64,000 nt of DNA from Kalaharituber pfeilii (Eukaryota; Ascomycota; Pezizomycetes; Pezizales; Pezizaceae). Below the pieces are notes generated by a model. That model did not search any database. It was given only the letters and a program-made list of their open reading frames with translations, and had not been told where the DNA came from. This document shows positions 51,837 through 62,641 of the stretch, in pieces. Each line of letters opens with the position of its first letter. The stretch's first letter is position 1. A program made the position numbers and the translations under genes. The stretch is taken from positions 62,001-126,000 of the forward strand of contig WHUZ01000073.1 of assembly GCA_015179045.1 (NCBI GenBank), read 5' to 3'.

Positions 51837-52370
51837 CATATTAATCGCTTGCCGCCCTGAGGGCTATGGCGATTTAGTTACATATGGGATAATAGGGAAA
51901 CAAAACGAAAAACCAAAAAACGCGAGCGTTTAAGTAGTGATCCCCGGCTCCTCTAGTGTGAAGGGGAAGTGACAAGTTCTGCCTGTGAGTGTCCCGTTGC
52001 TACAGGCGTAAAGGAAGAAAACCAGTCTCAGTCTGTTTCCGTCCCCTGTCCCACTCGTAAACGCAAGACCTCAACCATTTCCCTCCCAATCTCACTCTCT
52101 CCAGCTCAACGTGCTTATCCTGGTATAACACGACTGAGCTTGTCAATTTTCCCTCCTGCATTAAGACCTCCTTTCTTCTCAACCACGGAATTCTAACTGT
52201 CTGCCCCAGGTCTTTGTTTGTGGCCTCCAACCATTTCCGGAAGTTTCCTCAGGTTCTTTCTGAGGGCTATTCCATGCCGTTTCTTGTCTTAGTGGTGGTC
52301 TCGGGGGTGCTGGTTGGGGTGGGTGTGAGGGGCTTTGTCATGCGTAGAGCAGGAAAGATTGCAACCGTTG
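51807..52370 (-). mobile_element. ORF1-only retroposon copy 4
   Basis: Poly(T) 51807-51836, the complement of a LINE-B hairpin with outer stem ATCGC/GCGAT (inner GCCC/GGGC, loop TCA), a 3' UTR, and an ORF1 C-terminus. The 5' limit near 52370 is set by an A-run. No duplication was found. Confidence 0.75.
52000..52320 (-). pseudogene. ORF1 protein relic of copy 4
   Basis: Minus-strand pieces in shifted frames: a Pro/Thr-rich KPLTPTPTSTPETTTKTRNG, then ALRKNLRK-like sequence, and in the last frame MEATNKDLGQTVRIPWLRRK, SSVVLYQDKHVELERVRLGG, KWLRSCVYEWDRGRK, with a stop 12 codons on. No CCHC knuckle. At least one frameshift. Confidence 0.7.
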
Positions 52371-53099
52371 GAAAAAAAAAATTGCTCAATGCATCTCATG
52401 CTGCCTCACCTCTACCCACTGGTATTGCTTCAACTCACAGATTCTCGCCTCCTACTGCCTCACCTCACATCGCCTCGCCTCACCTCGTATCGCCTCGCCT
52501 CGCATTGCCTCGCGTCACATCGGCTCGCTTCACACCCACGTATTTTCAAATTGACGACAATGTCCGCATCACTCTTACGTGCTCATGAAATCATTACTGC
52601 TATGCTAGCTGCATATTTGAAAAAGCCAGAGAAGGGGGAATGGGCTAGATCCGAGTGCTGCGAGACCCCAACTACAAGCTTATGCATTTTCTCAAGGCTT
52701 CTCGATTTCAGTAGCAAGTGGCTGCGTATTCAAGAACGTGATACTGCTAAACATCACACTCAGGATATTATCATTTCGCACTCATGGCTTAAAGTGCCTG
52801 AAGCCTGAGAAAGTTCACGGAGGAAAGTGACTTGACGGAGGAGAGTGACTGAAACGCCGGAATATCAAGGAATTCAGGAGCGCGATGACACTGCAGACAA
52901 CCACACTCAGAGTGTTATTGTTCTGCACTCATGCGGACAATGCAGAAGTAGATATCCAAGTATTGGAGTAGGTGACCTGGCAGGGTTGTACGTACTACTA
53001 GATTCGCGGTCGCGTTTGAATACATATATAGCCTGCGTCGCTTGCCCCTACCTACATCCAGTCAGAAAAAGTGACTGGACACAGACATTTGCTCTGATA

Positions 53100-53632
53100 C
53101 TTTGCTAGCAGTTAACATCCAGCTCTTTCAGCACATCCTAGCATCCTTCCTGCTTGGATATAAAGCACCTTGCAGCAGTTGCTGTTCGACCTAAGGACTA
53201 TGTTTGTGTAAAGATTTAATCTCACTTGAGATGTTGCTGAAATCATCTGGTGCCTCCTTGTAGGAACTGTAGACCTTCCGAGCAAGGGTTGTAACGGCAA
53301 TAAAATTGCCAATGCTGTACCCAAAGCTCATATTGATGCGATTTTTGTAAGGCAAAGTTCTCTGAACGTCAGCAGAGGGCACTCTTGTTTGTGGTTGTGT
53401 CAGGAAAAAGGAAGTACCTGAACCTTTCGTCAGTCACCTTTCGCGATTCTGTGCGCATTTCTCAGAGTAATGTTATACTCACGGATGCAAAATGTTCACT
53501 CTAAATCTTCCGTAATTAGTTTATATTTTTTTTTTTTTCTGAGACTATTTGGTTCGAATATTCGCAACTGATAGAGTGGGGTAGCTAATGTTGATATCGC
53601 CGCCAGGAAATCAGTGAAGTCACAAGGCTCGC
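53100..53632. other. Unassigned stretch
   Basis: No supported gene. A T13 run at 53528 has no hairpin beside it. Confidence 0.35.
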
Positions 53633-53680
53633 CCCTGCGATAAGCTGGTAGCCTCTATGGGGGGTTACGTGAAAAAAAAA
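53633..53680 (+). mobile_element. LINE-A-type tail, short
   Basis: CCCCTGCGATAAGCTGGTAG, then CCTCTATGGGGGG, TTACGTG and nine A. Decayed stem; no duplication found. Confidence 0.55.
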
Positions 53681-54290
53681 GCGAAAGCTACCAAACACAG
53701 GGACAGATGTGCAGGTGCGGTGTCCATCCCTGTGACCTGAATTTTAGCGCCCGGCTATCCGCAAATGATTGTAGCAGATACTGGTTGAGCCTTCTATTCG
53801 ATGCACTGGGGTAGTCTACAATAAACAGCGTAGTACCTATGTAGAGTACAGTAATGCATCCGTTCTTATGGACTGCAATCGGCAGCTAGTTCATCTATGT
53901 ATCACTCGTCGGCTTGGTATTATCAGATTTGACAACTTGTCGGGTTGCCTAGGGAGGGGACGTGTATGCAGGCCACTCGTAGTATTAACAGCGATTCAGT
54001 CACCACCGGCCCAGGTCATTCACAACAGTTGTATTTGTACAACACCGTATTGACCTTTTTTTCACTACAAAAACTAATATCATAGAACGGGTTAGTTGCA
54101 AAATTTTTACAGTTGCCAAATTACTATTCTTGAAATTTATTCCACTCATCGGAGCATTTGTTTATTTTGCGCGTTTATTTACTCATATACTCTCGTATCC
54201 TCTGGCAAGTTACATGCTTTCAATATTTTTTGAACCTTCATTTCATACATGTGTATTTTAGTATTATTCTCCACAATTTGCTCTAGAGGA

Positions 54291-54438
54291 TTATTTCACT
54301 GAAGAGAAACTATTTCGCTGAAGGGAAGTATTTCGCTGAAGGGAAGTATTTCGCTGAAGGGAAATATTTCGCTGAAGGGAAATATTTCGCTGAAGGGAAG
54401 TATTTCGCTGAAGGGAAGTATTTCGCTGAAGGGAAGTA
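54291..54438 (+). repeat. 18-bp tandem repeat, about 8 copies
   Basis: Units TATTTCGCTGAAGGGAAG (with A/G variants). The flanking text is AT-rich. No TE ends were seen around it. Confidence 0.92.
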
Positions 54439-55539
54439 TTTTTGCTAGGAAGGGTTTTTTCACTATAGTAGTGGACAGGCTTTTCGCTTGGAGGAGGGGT
54501 TATAGTGTCGGGAATTTTCACTCAAGATAGGTCTTCGCTCACAAGGAAGTGTTAATTCATATTTCTAACAAAATATTTGTTAATAAAAAACTAAAAACTA
54601 AATTTGGCGATTTAGAAAAAAGGAAATACAAAGTTCAATCATTGTTTCTTGAAGGCAGTTTGATTTGATTCGAAGTTACCTGTAGAGTACACGTGCAGTG
54701 AGTGTGTGGGTGGTGTATAGTGCTTTGAACTCTATAGAGGGAAAAAAAGAAAATTATGTACGGTGGAGCTACTGAGGAGCCTGGACTAGGTAGTGGCGTT
54801 AGTTACGAGTGGCCGTGAACATATGTAGAATACAATTGCATGTAAGTGAATGCTCAAGTGCAGAGCTCCACACTGCAGCTGCATGTCACCCTACCCGTGG
54901 CACTTTCCCTGCCTTAATTGAACGTGAAGCGAAGCTACGGTTTACGAGCTACTATATATAGGTATGGTGGATTAATTCAGGGAGGACAAACGTCCCAAAA
55001 CAGCTCTATTTATGCAAGAAAAATCAAGAAGTACATTCGTACCCAACTAAACAATGATTGGTGTGGAATGAGGCTGCGCACAGCACGGTAAAGATTTAAA
55101 GGTCATGAATCATCGAAACGTCGGCAAGCGTCATGACTACAACTCAGGGTGCATATATTCTGCACGCTGACCACTCTGCACGATGTTTCACTTCTGCGCT
55201 GCATACTCTCCAACAGAACGTGCAGTGTTGATTGCAAAATGATGGGGATCCTCTTGGCCAAGGTGTTGTGGTCACACTAGCTGATTCAACACTGCATTCT
55301 TAGAGAAACCTAAGCTATAAAAATTCATGGTCCCCCACCTGTAGCCCTGTATCGGAAAGCCACAAGCTAAAGAAGCTCAACAGTGCAGCATTCGTTCACG
55401 TCGGCGCGTGGGATATGCGAAAACGAATCTAGTAAATTGCATAACTACATTTCATTCATATATACATACTTACCTACGTCTACATACCTGCATACATTTA
55501 TTTTCATACTTGCACGCCCGTTTTCCGCTTGACTTCTCA
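54439..55539. other. Upstream region of the HET gene
   Basis: No gene. The last 150 bp before the ATG are pyrimidine-rich and include CATACATTTATTTTCATAC; no definite TATA box was assigned. Confidence 0.4.
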
Positions 55540-57968
55540 ATGTACTCGAGGAATACGATTTGGTCCGAGCGATCCGACCTCCCTGAGCTTTCCGATCCTC
55601 CTCTCCCACGTGGTGTCGCCAATCGCAATGGGCCCCGTTGGCAAGCCCGCCTACCAGAACGATATGGCAGAGGCTTTGCTCCATTGCTTTCAGACGCTGA
55701 AAGCGAATTCCTCGTCGGGTCCCTGTCAGCGACGGATCTCCACATCAAAATCACCAACACTTGGTCAGCTTATAAGGTCGTCTCGAAAGTACTAAAGAGA
55801 TTGGGCGATAGGGACATCCCCCATAGCTTTCATCGCAATTACGTCACCTGGCTTGATTATTTCATCGAACACAACCACCCATTTGGGCTTGTTAGCGCAT
55901 GGGCCACGATAGTCACATTAGAACCGGCACGCTTTCTAACAGAAGATCCTGCAGTTGCCAGGAATCGGGACCGCCCTTACTTTTATGACTCCAACTGCGA
56001 TCCTCTGGACAATGGATCACTTGTTCCCCCACCTAGAGCGGAAAATGGTAGGGTCGTGCTCCAGGGAGGAGGATCGCACTACGTTCGACGTGTGTGGGAT
56101 CTGCGCGCGAATGCAATCATCCCTTTCTCCTGGCTCCCGTCATATGTAACGCTACCCGAATATCATTACGAGGGTAGATGGAGAGTGGTACCAGTCTCCC
56201 ATGCATGGGTTTCCAATGACGAGATGGGTCCATGTTGGACGCCTATTAATCGGTTTCAGTGGCCAGTACCTCTACCAAAAGGAACTTCACTGAGCGAGAT
56301 ACGAGATGAATTAATGCAACATGGGATTCATTATACTTGGTTGGATGTCCTCTGCTTACGGCAGCAGATATCGCAGGAAGCAGGAGCTGCCGTTGAAATG
56401 CAAGAGCAAGAACGCGAAGCCAGGGAAAAACGGAGATTTGATGAGTGGGCTGTGGATGTGCCAATGATTGGGTCTATATATCTAGAGAGTGAGTACGTTG
56501 TTGTCTATTTCAGCGGACTAGGAAAAGCATTTCGCCCTGTGGGGTCGCAAGGAGAACGACATTGGCTACAGAGGGCTTGGACATTGCAGGAGACGAAGGG
56601 GCGGGAATCTACAATTTTCGGGGGACTAAAGGGATGGGATCCTAATAAGAATCCCTGGAAGGAGGAGGTACGTGACCCTCAGAGCTTCTTGTCTTAGTTA
56701 TTACTAGCCCTCCGGTAAATACGCATACCGGTACAGACCCCAAAGTTAATTCTCATGTGCACACACAGTTCGACCGGTCCGGCATTACCGTCGGGAAGGC
56801 TTTAAGAATCGTCACTGATAGGTTGGACGATACGCGACTAGATATTCTTTGGGAACTCCAGCGCCGCAAGTCTACTAATCCGCGAGACAAGATCGCTGGA
56901 GCTTATTTCCTACTTAGCTCGGGCACTCAAGCGGGCGTGAGGAAGGACGGTGGTGCTGAATACTGGATACCGACATACAATCCAACCGCAAGTCTTAACG
57001 ATGCATGGGGCCATATGGTGCATGCGGTTACGAACAACTACTCTTATTCGCCTGGCATCAATATTGACGACCTAGCTTTCGACTTAGTTAAATACTTCCC
57101 ATATCCGTCATCTGAGCATTGGTTCCCCAGTTGGGATCAATTGTTGAAACATCCCGATGTGTCATACCAAGAGGAACAGCTCCCACACGGGAGCCCACCC
57201 AAAGAAGAACTGTATCTCAGGATCTGCACTGCCAATGTTTTTCCGCAGGTCCAACTCAAACGGCAGCGCGGAGAGGAGATACGCCCTGGTATTTACGCTG
57301 ACTACTACATCGCGGTTGGAGCAGGTCCACACGGGGGTCGAGTTGAGATACGGCTTGATTCACCACTAATAACTCCTGATCAACCTAAGGTGTCACTGCC
57401 TGAGGTACAGCTGATCCCGGAAGAGAACTATGTCCTTGTAGATGTCACCATAGGACAAGTCTATGATGATCTAGGAGTTGACGCGTGTATGGCATATTAT
57501 CAATGGAAGAGTCATGAACATTTGCTACTGATATGCAGGGAGATAGAGCCTATCCAAGAGTTGGAGCCTTACCCATACGATGACCTGGTCAAAAATCGTC
57601 CTAGGAAGATCTATAAATTAAGAAGAATCACATCCGTATGTTGGAAACATGGCGCAGGCATGCGGGGACAAGGTCAGGTATCCGGTATCCGGCTTCCGTT
57701 TTGGACGGCATTGGAAAAGGATTTAGTCGCTAAAGTAGGAGAGACGCATAGTAGAGAGTTAGATGATCTCTTTGAGGGTTGGAGCATTGACAGACCAGGA
57801 TCAGGCGGAGACGTTGACTCTCCTGAGTTGAGCGGAGAGGATGAGGGCGAGTGGGAGGACGTGAAACCCCTGAAAATTGGCAAGGCAAAAAGCAAGCTGA
57901 ACAAGAGGGAACGAAAATTTCAGGAAATTGAACTGAGACATCTCGAGGTGGAAGTATTTCTTCAGTAA
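55540..57968 (+). CDS. HET-domain protein (heterokaryon incompatibility type)
   Basis: Two exons joined by a phase-0 intron (56668-56768) give about 775 residues. The HET domain lies at about residues 210-350: PVSHAWV near 217, HYTWLDVLCLRQQ near 265, WAVDVPMIGSIYLESEYVVV near 305-325, and WLQRAWTLQETKG near 342-354, the classic blocks of this family. The second exon has DILWELQRRKSTNPRDKIAG, typical of what follows the HET domain, and an acidic/basic C-terminal tail (SGEDEGEWEDVKPLK). HET proteins trigger cell death when incompatible fungal hyphae fuse; the exact role here is unknown. The start is the ATG at 55540; the frame runs further upstream but without another ATG. No stop or TE insertion interrupts it. 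Confidence 0.88.
56668..56768 (+). other. Spliceosomal intron of the HET gene
   Basis: 101 bp from GTACGT to CACACAG. Splicing joins ...WKEE to FDRSGI in phase 0 and removes the stop at 56695-56697. Length and ends fit fungal introns. Confidence 0.8.
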
Positions 57969-58054
57969 ACGGTGCACAGAACAACGTATAAAAAGAAGTA
58001 TACGCGATAGCATCTGTTGTACTTAGATACGAATTCGTTTTAATCAAATACTCG

Positions 58055-58114
58055 TGTTTTTTTGTTTTTTTTAATATCATTACTCGCATGCCGCCTGATA
58101 GGCTATGGCGAGGT
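58055..58114 (-). mobile_element. LINE-B-type tail-only insertion, 60 bp
   Basis: 9-bp duplication AAATACTCG (58046-58054 and 58115-58123). The minus strand begins ACCTCGCCATAGCC; inner stem GCCT/AGGC with loop ATC; TAATGATATT and an A-tract with one C. It lies 86 bp past the HET stop codon, so it may fall in the HET 3' UTR. Confidence 0.9.
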
Positions 58115-59045
58115 AAATACTCGCGTTTGCCCATGCTAGATATAGCGTAAGTTAAAAGCTATTGCCTAACGCAGCTTGCTAATGACATGGCATCATGCGC
58201 CATATTAGTGGTAGCGCCCGGACGCCCAGGTCACTGCAGAGCATTCTGTGGTGGTAATGAGACAACGGTCAATGACGGCGAAGCACTAGTAATAGTCGAA
58301 GCCATTAAGACCACAACGGACAATTTTGCTATGAGCGGGTCAGGGGTACGGCCGACCTTTGCTCACCACTCGTGGATCCTCTGCTGGGAGGTCGCTGAGC
58401 CATTCGCCTGATACTTCGAGTTGTACTGTGCGGCGTCATGCTGAGTGTAAGTGCGGATGTACAAGTAAGGCAAGAACAACTGATGTTTGTATGTATTAAA
58501 TATAGTAGAAGGTAATCAGTAAGAACATAAAGGCAAACTATATAAAGGATAGGCAAAGGTAAAGGGGAGCTGAAGACAGGAATAAAGAATTGAACAATGA
58601 ATAGGAGATAGATGTGTAACAAAGAGCTGGATGTTGAGAACGAAGAGTTGTACAGAATCACCACCTCTTATACCACTGGCTGACCGAATATCCATTTCTA
58701 AATCACACTTCCTTCCAGCCTTACCCTCATACCCTCATTCCCAGTATTCGCTTACTGTACAACCCTCGTGGCCTGCGACTTCCTTGGGCCCAGCGCCACC
58801 GTGGTTATAGCAGTTAGGTGCCACCGCCTACCACATCGCCATCTTCACGGACCAGCATCGCGGCTATCCAAGGCATACAACCACTTCAGGCAAGCCATGC
58901 CCCGCCGCCGGAGTCACAGCAACAATTCACCGTTGCCGGCCTGACCGCTCTTATGAATCGAACCCTCTTGTTGATCCTGTTTCATCACGTGCGACCAACA
59001 CATTCGATTTCTTAAGGAGCGAGGTATGTCAGCTCCCTTGCTCCC
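58115..59045. other. Unassigned stretch downstream of the HET gene
   Basis: No supported gene. The frame at 58187-58411 contains TTVNDGEALVIVEAIK, faintly like the RNase H Glu region of LINE-B, but too little to call. Confidence 0.35.
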
Positions 59046-59096
59046 CATCGCCATAGCCCGTAGGGCGGCAAGCGATCACTGATATAAAAAAAAAAA
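59046..59096 (+). mobile_element. LINE-B-type tail-only insertion
   Basis: Hairpin with outer stem ATCGC/GCGAT, inner GCCC/GGGC, loop GTA; CACTGATAT and 12 A. The flanks TCCCTTGCT and TCCCTTTCT are an 8/9 duplication. Confidence 0.75.
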
Positions 59097-59854
59097 ATCC
59101 CTTTCTGCCATACACTTCAGACTTCTTGGCACTTGTTTTTGGCATTGTGATATGAGTTGCTGGCTTGTAGATTCTCGAGCCTTCCTATTCACTTGAGCTC
59201 CTGTCGTCGGATTGATGTATTAACAGCGGGGGCGACCACTGAAAAGCTCTAAATGATTACCAACGGGGAAATTCTGAGGAGCCCAGTATTCCTGTGCATG
59301 TGCATAAACAAAAGATGTATGCCTCAATGTGACAGTGGCACCCTCTGTAAGGATTTAGCTCCTAAAGCCTGCCCTAGACCTAAAACGGAAATAAAATGGA
59401 TAGTCAAGAAAGAAGAAGTCGCATGCATAGGAAGGGTTGAAGGATATAAAAAGACCTGTAAATTCCACGAAAATGTAGATTAGATAGATCAGAGCTCCCA
59501 AGAACTACTAAGCGAGCAAATAAACCCTCTTCTCCTAAAAGTTTACACCTCTATGTATCAGTCCGAGCGTCACCAAACGTCCTATACTTTGGTGATAAGC
59601 AACAGAGTAAATATACGTTGAGATTGCTGAGGTCTCAGGGTAGGATCATTGACACATGGCGGCTCAAAGTATACCCAGCATAGGATTTTGTATATACCAA
59701 ATAGGTCCTCACATATATGCTACAAATAACCCTAGACAATGTGCAGAGGATGATTCAACGTATTCTCCCATGCTGGCTTCACCTTGAGCCCAGTTGAGGG
59801 TCATTTGCGCTCATGGTAATTGTCCCGGTTGCGCGCAATATTCCGGTAGCGCTA

Positions 59855-60118
59855 TCAGCGCCAGGGAACAGGAAAACTACTCCTCCTATTCACTCGTACA
59901 AACATGAAGCATGTCACCTTCCTCCAAATCTTACTTTCGTCAATTCCGCATTTTGTACACTTTATTGGAGGTAGTCTTCTTCCCCACCCAACCGGTAGCT
60001 CCACCTTTCTCAACAACCGAATGCCAGCAATCTTAATGACCCTATCTCTCTGTTTGCACCCTCCAGCCGATTCTGGATATTCTGTAACTTCCTCAAAGCT
60101 TTTCCATCTTACTACCAT
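59855..60118 (-). pseudogene. Decayed ORF1 relic
   Basis: The minus strand has VIKIAGIRLLRKVELPVG, then in shifted frames KVYK- and KVRFGGR-like pieces, aligning with GIRWLRKK...VVYL...VRLGGRWL of the ORF1-only retroposons. No hairpin tail is seen to its left. Two or more frameshifts. Old copy 6 of the ORF1-only type, or a LINE remnant. Confidence 0.55.
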
Positions 60119-61012
60119 ATCTCAACCAAACCGATGAGCAGGATCTGGAATAATTAGTCTCTTCTCAGCGGTGAAGCGGGGTTAGCATGGACTCGATTCC
60201 GCAATCTTGGTCACTTTTTTCCTAAAGTTCAGTTTTTTGCGGGGGCTGCAGGGTCAGGGTCTGTGACAAGGGTATGGGGGTGGCAGCAGTGACAGCAGCG
60301 GGGTGTTAAGACCAGGTTCTGTTATCTCCATACCTATCTCTCCACCCAATCGCCAGAAGTACTACGTGTCGCCAGGTTCGTCACGTATTCTTCAGCTTTT
60401 TCACTCATCCGCCATCATATTGAAAGATAAATATATACGCAACAATTAAAACAGGTTGCCCTCGTTCAACAATTTAACTCAAAGTCCGCCAGTTCGGACA
60501 TCACTTTCTTTGCATCCCTGGCACCCCATCGCAACGGAAAGTGATTACCTAGGGAAATGCATGTGAGTACAGTCGCCTTAACTTTGCGCTACCTTATTCG
60601 CCAGAATTTCCCGCCTCCCCGAGTATATACAACTTCCCCTCTGGGAGGTCGAACACAACCAGACTCATTGGCAGGTGATCCTTCTGCTGCGCACATAAAC
60701 GAACATTCTCATTGCAATATCAGTTAACCCATTCAACAATTTTGCACATTCATCATTTTCCATTTCCCTGCTCCTACATCTGAGCCTTAGATTGTACTAC
60801 GGATTCTAAGCCTATTCGAATAAGGCAGCCGAGCCGTTGCTTTCAAAAACGAGGTAATACGTCATAAAGGCAGAGTATTGATGACAAGAGAGAAAAGAAA
60901 AACAGGAATTTTGTAAACGCCCATGTATACATAATCAACATAATCCTTGTTTTCCCACTAGTTGCTTGGTTTTTAAGTAGTATCCCCCCCGCTTACTTTA
61001 GCAGAGATACCT
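60119..61012. other. Unassigned stretch
   Basis: No supported gene or repeat. Confidence 0.4.
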
Positions 61013-61070
61013 TTTTTTTTTTTTTATTATTTCACGTGACCCCGCTTGTAGCTGTTCGCCATGGCAGGGC
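61013..61070 (-). mobile_element. LINE-C-type tail-only insertion, 58 bp
   Basis: Perfect 13-bp duplication AGCAGAGATACCT (61000-61012 and 61071-61083). The minus strand begins exactly GCCCTGCCATGG, then GCGGGG, TCACGTGAAAT and an A-tract with T. Confidence 0.93.
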
Positions 61071-62093
61071 AGCAGAGATACCTATCACGGCTAGTTTCCT
61101 GAGCCGACCATAGTTATAGGCCTGACCGTTCTAACGCTCCGCCTCGTATACCCACAGCCCCCGTATATCCACCGATTCCCTATTTTGCAAGAGGTTTTCC
61201 TTCGGAATTCAGACCCTGCTAAGCCGCGTTTCTTCTGCCGACAATATTTATGGATCTGGTCTGTCTGAAGCCCGATGTACCCGCAACCCCCGTGCACCAC
61301 CTGTTACCTGTATTTTGAAAGGAACGGCACCTCTCGCTTTGGAATTTTGACCAAGCAAAGTCAGATTTCCTCCGCCAACCATATCTATCGACCTGGTCCG
61401 GCTGAAGCCCTATGTACGCATCAATTGCTTACAAAAGATAGGTACAAAGATATTAATACACTGCCAAACAATAAAGATATGTAAACAAAAGCGATGGGAG
61501 TAGTCAGCCTACCAAGGAGCAATTTGCGTTATCTAAGAAAAGAAAGCTATGCGTTGAAGTGGCCGACGGAGGGTAGTCCGAAAGGGTGTTGGAGGGGGGA
61601 AAACGAGGGAGAGGAAAGCTGATGGAGGGAGGAGGGGAAGCTGCTGGCAGCGCCGTCAGAGTGGTTGCTGTAGCTGCTGCTAAAGAAGTGATTGGAGGGA
61701 TTGGTGGGAGTAGGTGGGACGAGGCGGTGGGGCCGGTTGGTGGACCAGCGGGGCTGAGCAGCTGCTTCCAGGCGCTCGGGGCAGCTGGCGGGGTTGTCGG
61801 AGGAAACTGTCCGGGGGACGTTGCAGTCTCGAACCAGACTTTCCGCTGAAATGGCTAAGCTAGCGCATACTACACGGAGCCTTCGTAGGTGATAGATCTG
61901 GTTTGAAACTGCCGGCGGTGGGGAGGTGTGCCGGGTTGGAACGGTGCGATGCGGCTCGGGGGGCTTGAGATGCTACTACGGCTGCTGGTGGGGTGCGGGA
62001 TGCTGCTGCAACAGCTGGTGGGGTGGGGCTACGGTTGTTGCGGTTGGGGGTGCGATTTAAGGGTGGTGGGTGGTCACGAATGGGCTTTTTTTA
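61071..62093. other. Unassigned stretch
   Basis: 61580-62080 is strongly GGT/GCT-rich and gives Gly-rich frames; no motif, no clear gene. Confidence 0.35.
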
Positions 62094-62150
62094 TGTTTTT
62101 TTTTTTAATTTCACGTAACCCCGCTTGCAGTTGTTCGCCCATGGCTGGGT
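62094..62150 (-). mobile_element. LINE-C-type tail-only insertion
   Basis: T-rich run, the complement of TTACGTGAAATT, and the GCCATGGGCGAAC...GCGGGG hairpin. A possible short duplication TGGGCTT. Confidence 0.7.
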
Positions 62151-62641
62151 AGGGTGGTGGGCTTGGCATGAGACTAGAGTTGGGGAGGGTGGAGGGTGGA
62201 TGACAGGTTCCAGAGGGAGCCTTGTAAAGCTTTTTCCGTGAACTGGCCTATGCCTTGATCGAAGTGGAATGCTGTTGTCTCTAGCATTGGAGATAACAGC
62301 AAGCGCCATGGAGAGGTATAGAATTGAGGGCCCGCGTTCGATTCCGACCCGGGGAAGAGGGTTGTCCAGCATCTCACCGAGATGGACTGTAATGCTCCGG
62401 ATCGAGCAATGATCTCTTGGGAGTTAGAGTTTGATGAACAATTGGGAGCTGGAGCCGGGTAACTCGTTTTGTTCTTCATTTTCGCTTGTCTCCCCTTTTT
62501 ACCTTACATAAGGGGTGAGCCTCTCAAAGGGGCTGCCGCAGTTTACACGTGAAGGCGTCTGGGTTCGTATTTACATCTAAAGAGTTAGTGCTGCGGTTAA
62601 ATAGGGTATAGGCGCCCAGGGCAAGCAAGCCGCTAAGGCAA
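62151..62641. other. Unassigned stretch
   Basis: No supported gene. Confidence 0.4.

Larger units (their letters stand above)
51376..53097. mobile_element. TA-flanked transposon with long inverted ends, 1.7 kb
   Basis: The ends share about 55 bp in inverted orientation, including TGTCCAGTCACTTTTTCTGA, CTGGATGCAGGTAGGGGTAA and GCGACGC (left 51388-51435, right complement 53036-53088). TA occurs at 51374-51375 and 53098-53099, with a few gaps near the tips. It contains an ORF1-only retroposon, a TCGCCTCGCCTCAC simple repeat (52440-52530) and a roughly 145-bp direct duplication (52728 and 52873). No transposase was recognised. Confidence 0.75.

Noticed and set aside
54291..54438. CRISPR-like array
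   Set aside because: The 18-bp units are contiguous with no unique spacers, and the genome is eukaryotic.
58187..58411. Small host gene of 74 codons
   Set aside because: Only a faint RNase H-like TVNDGEAL motif; no other support, likely LINE debris or chance.
62240..62345. tRNA or tRNA-derived SINE (CGTTCGATTCC resembles a Pol III B box)
   Set aside because: The bases on either side of the TTCGATT loop do not pair, no cloverleaf can be drawn, and the A-box candidate is weak.
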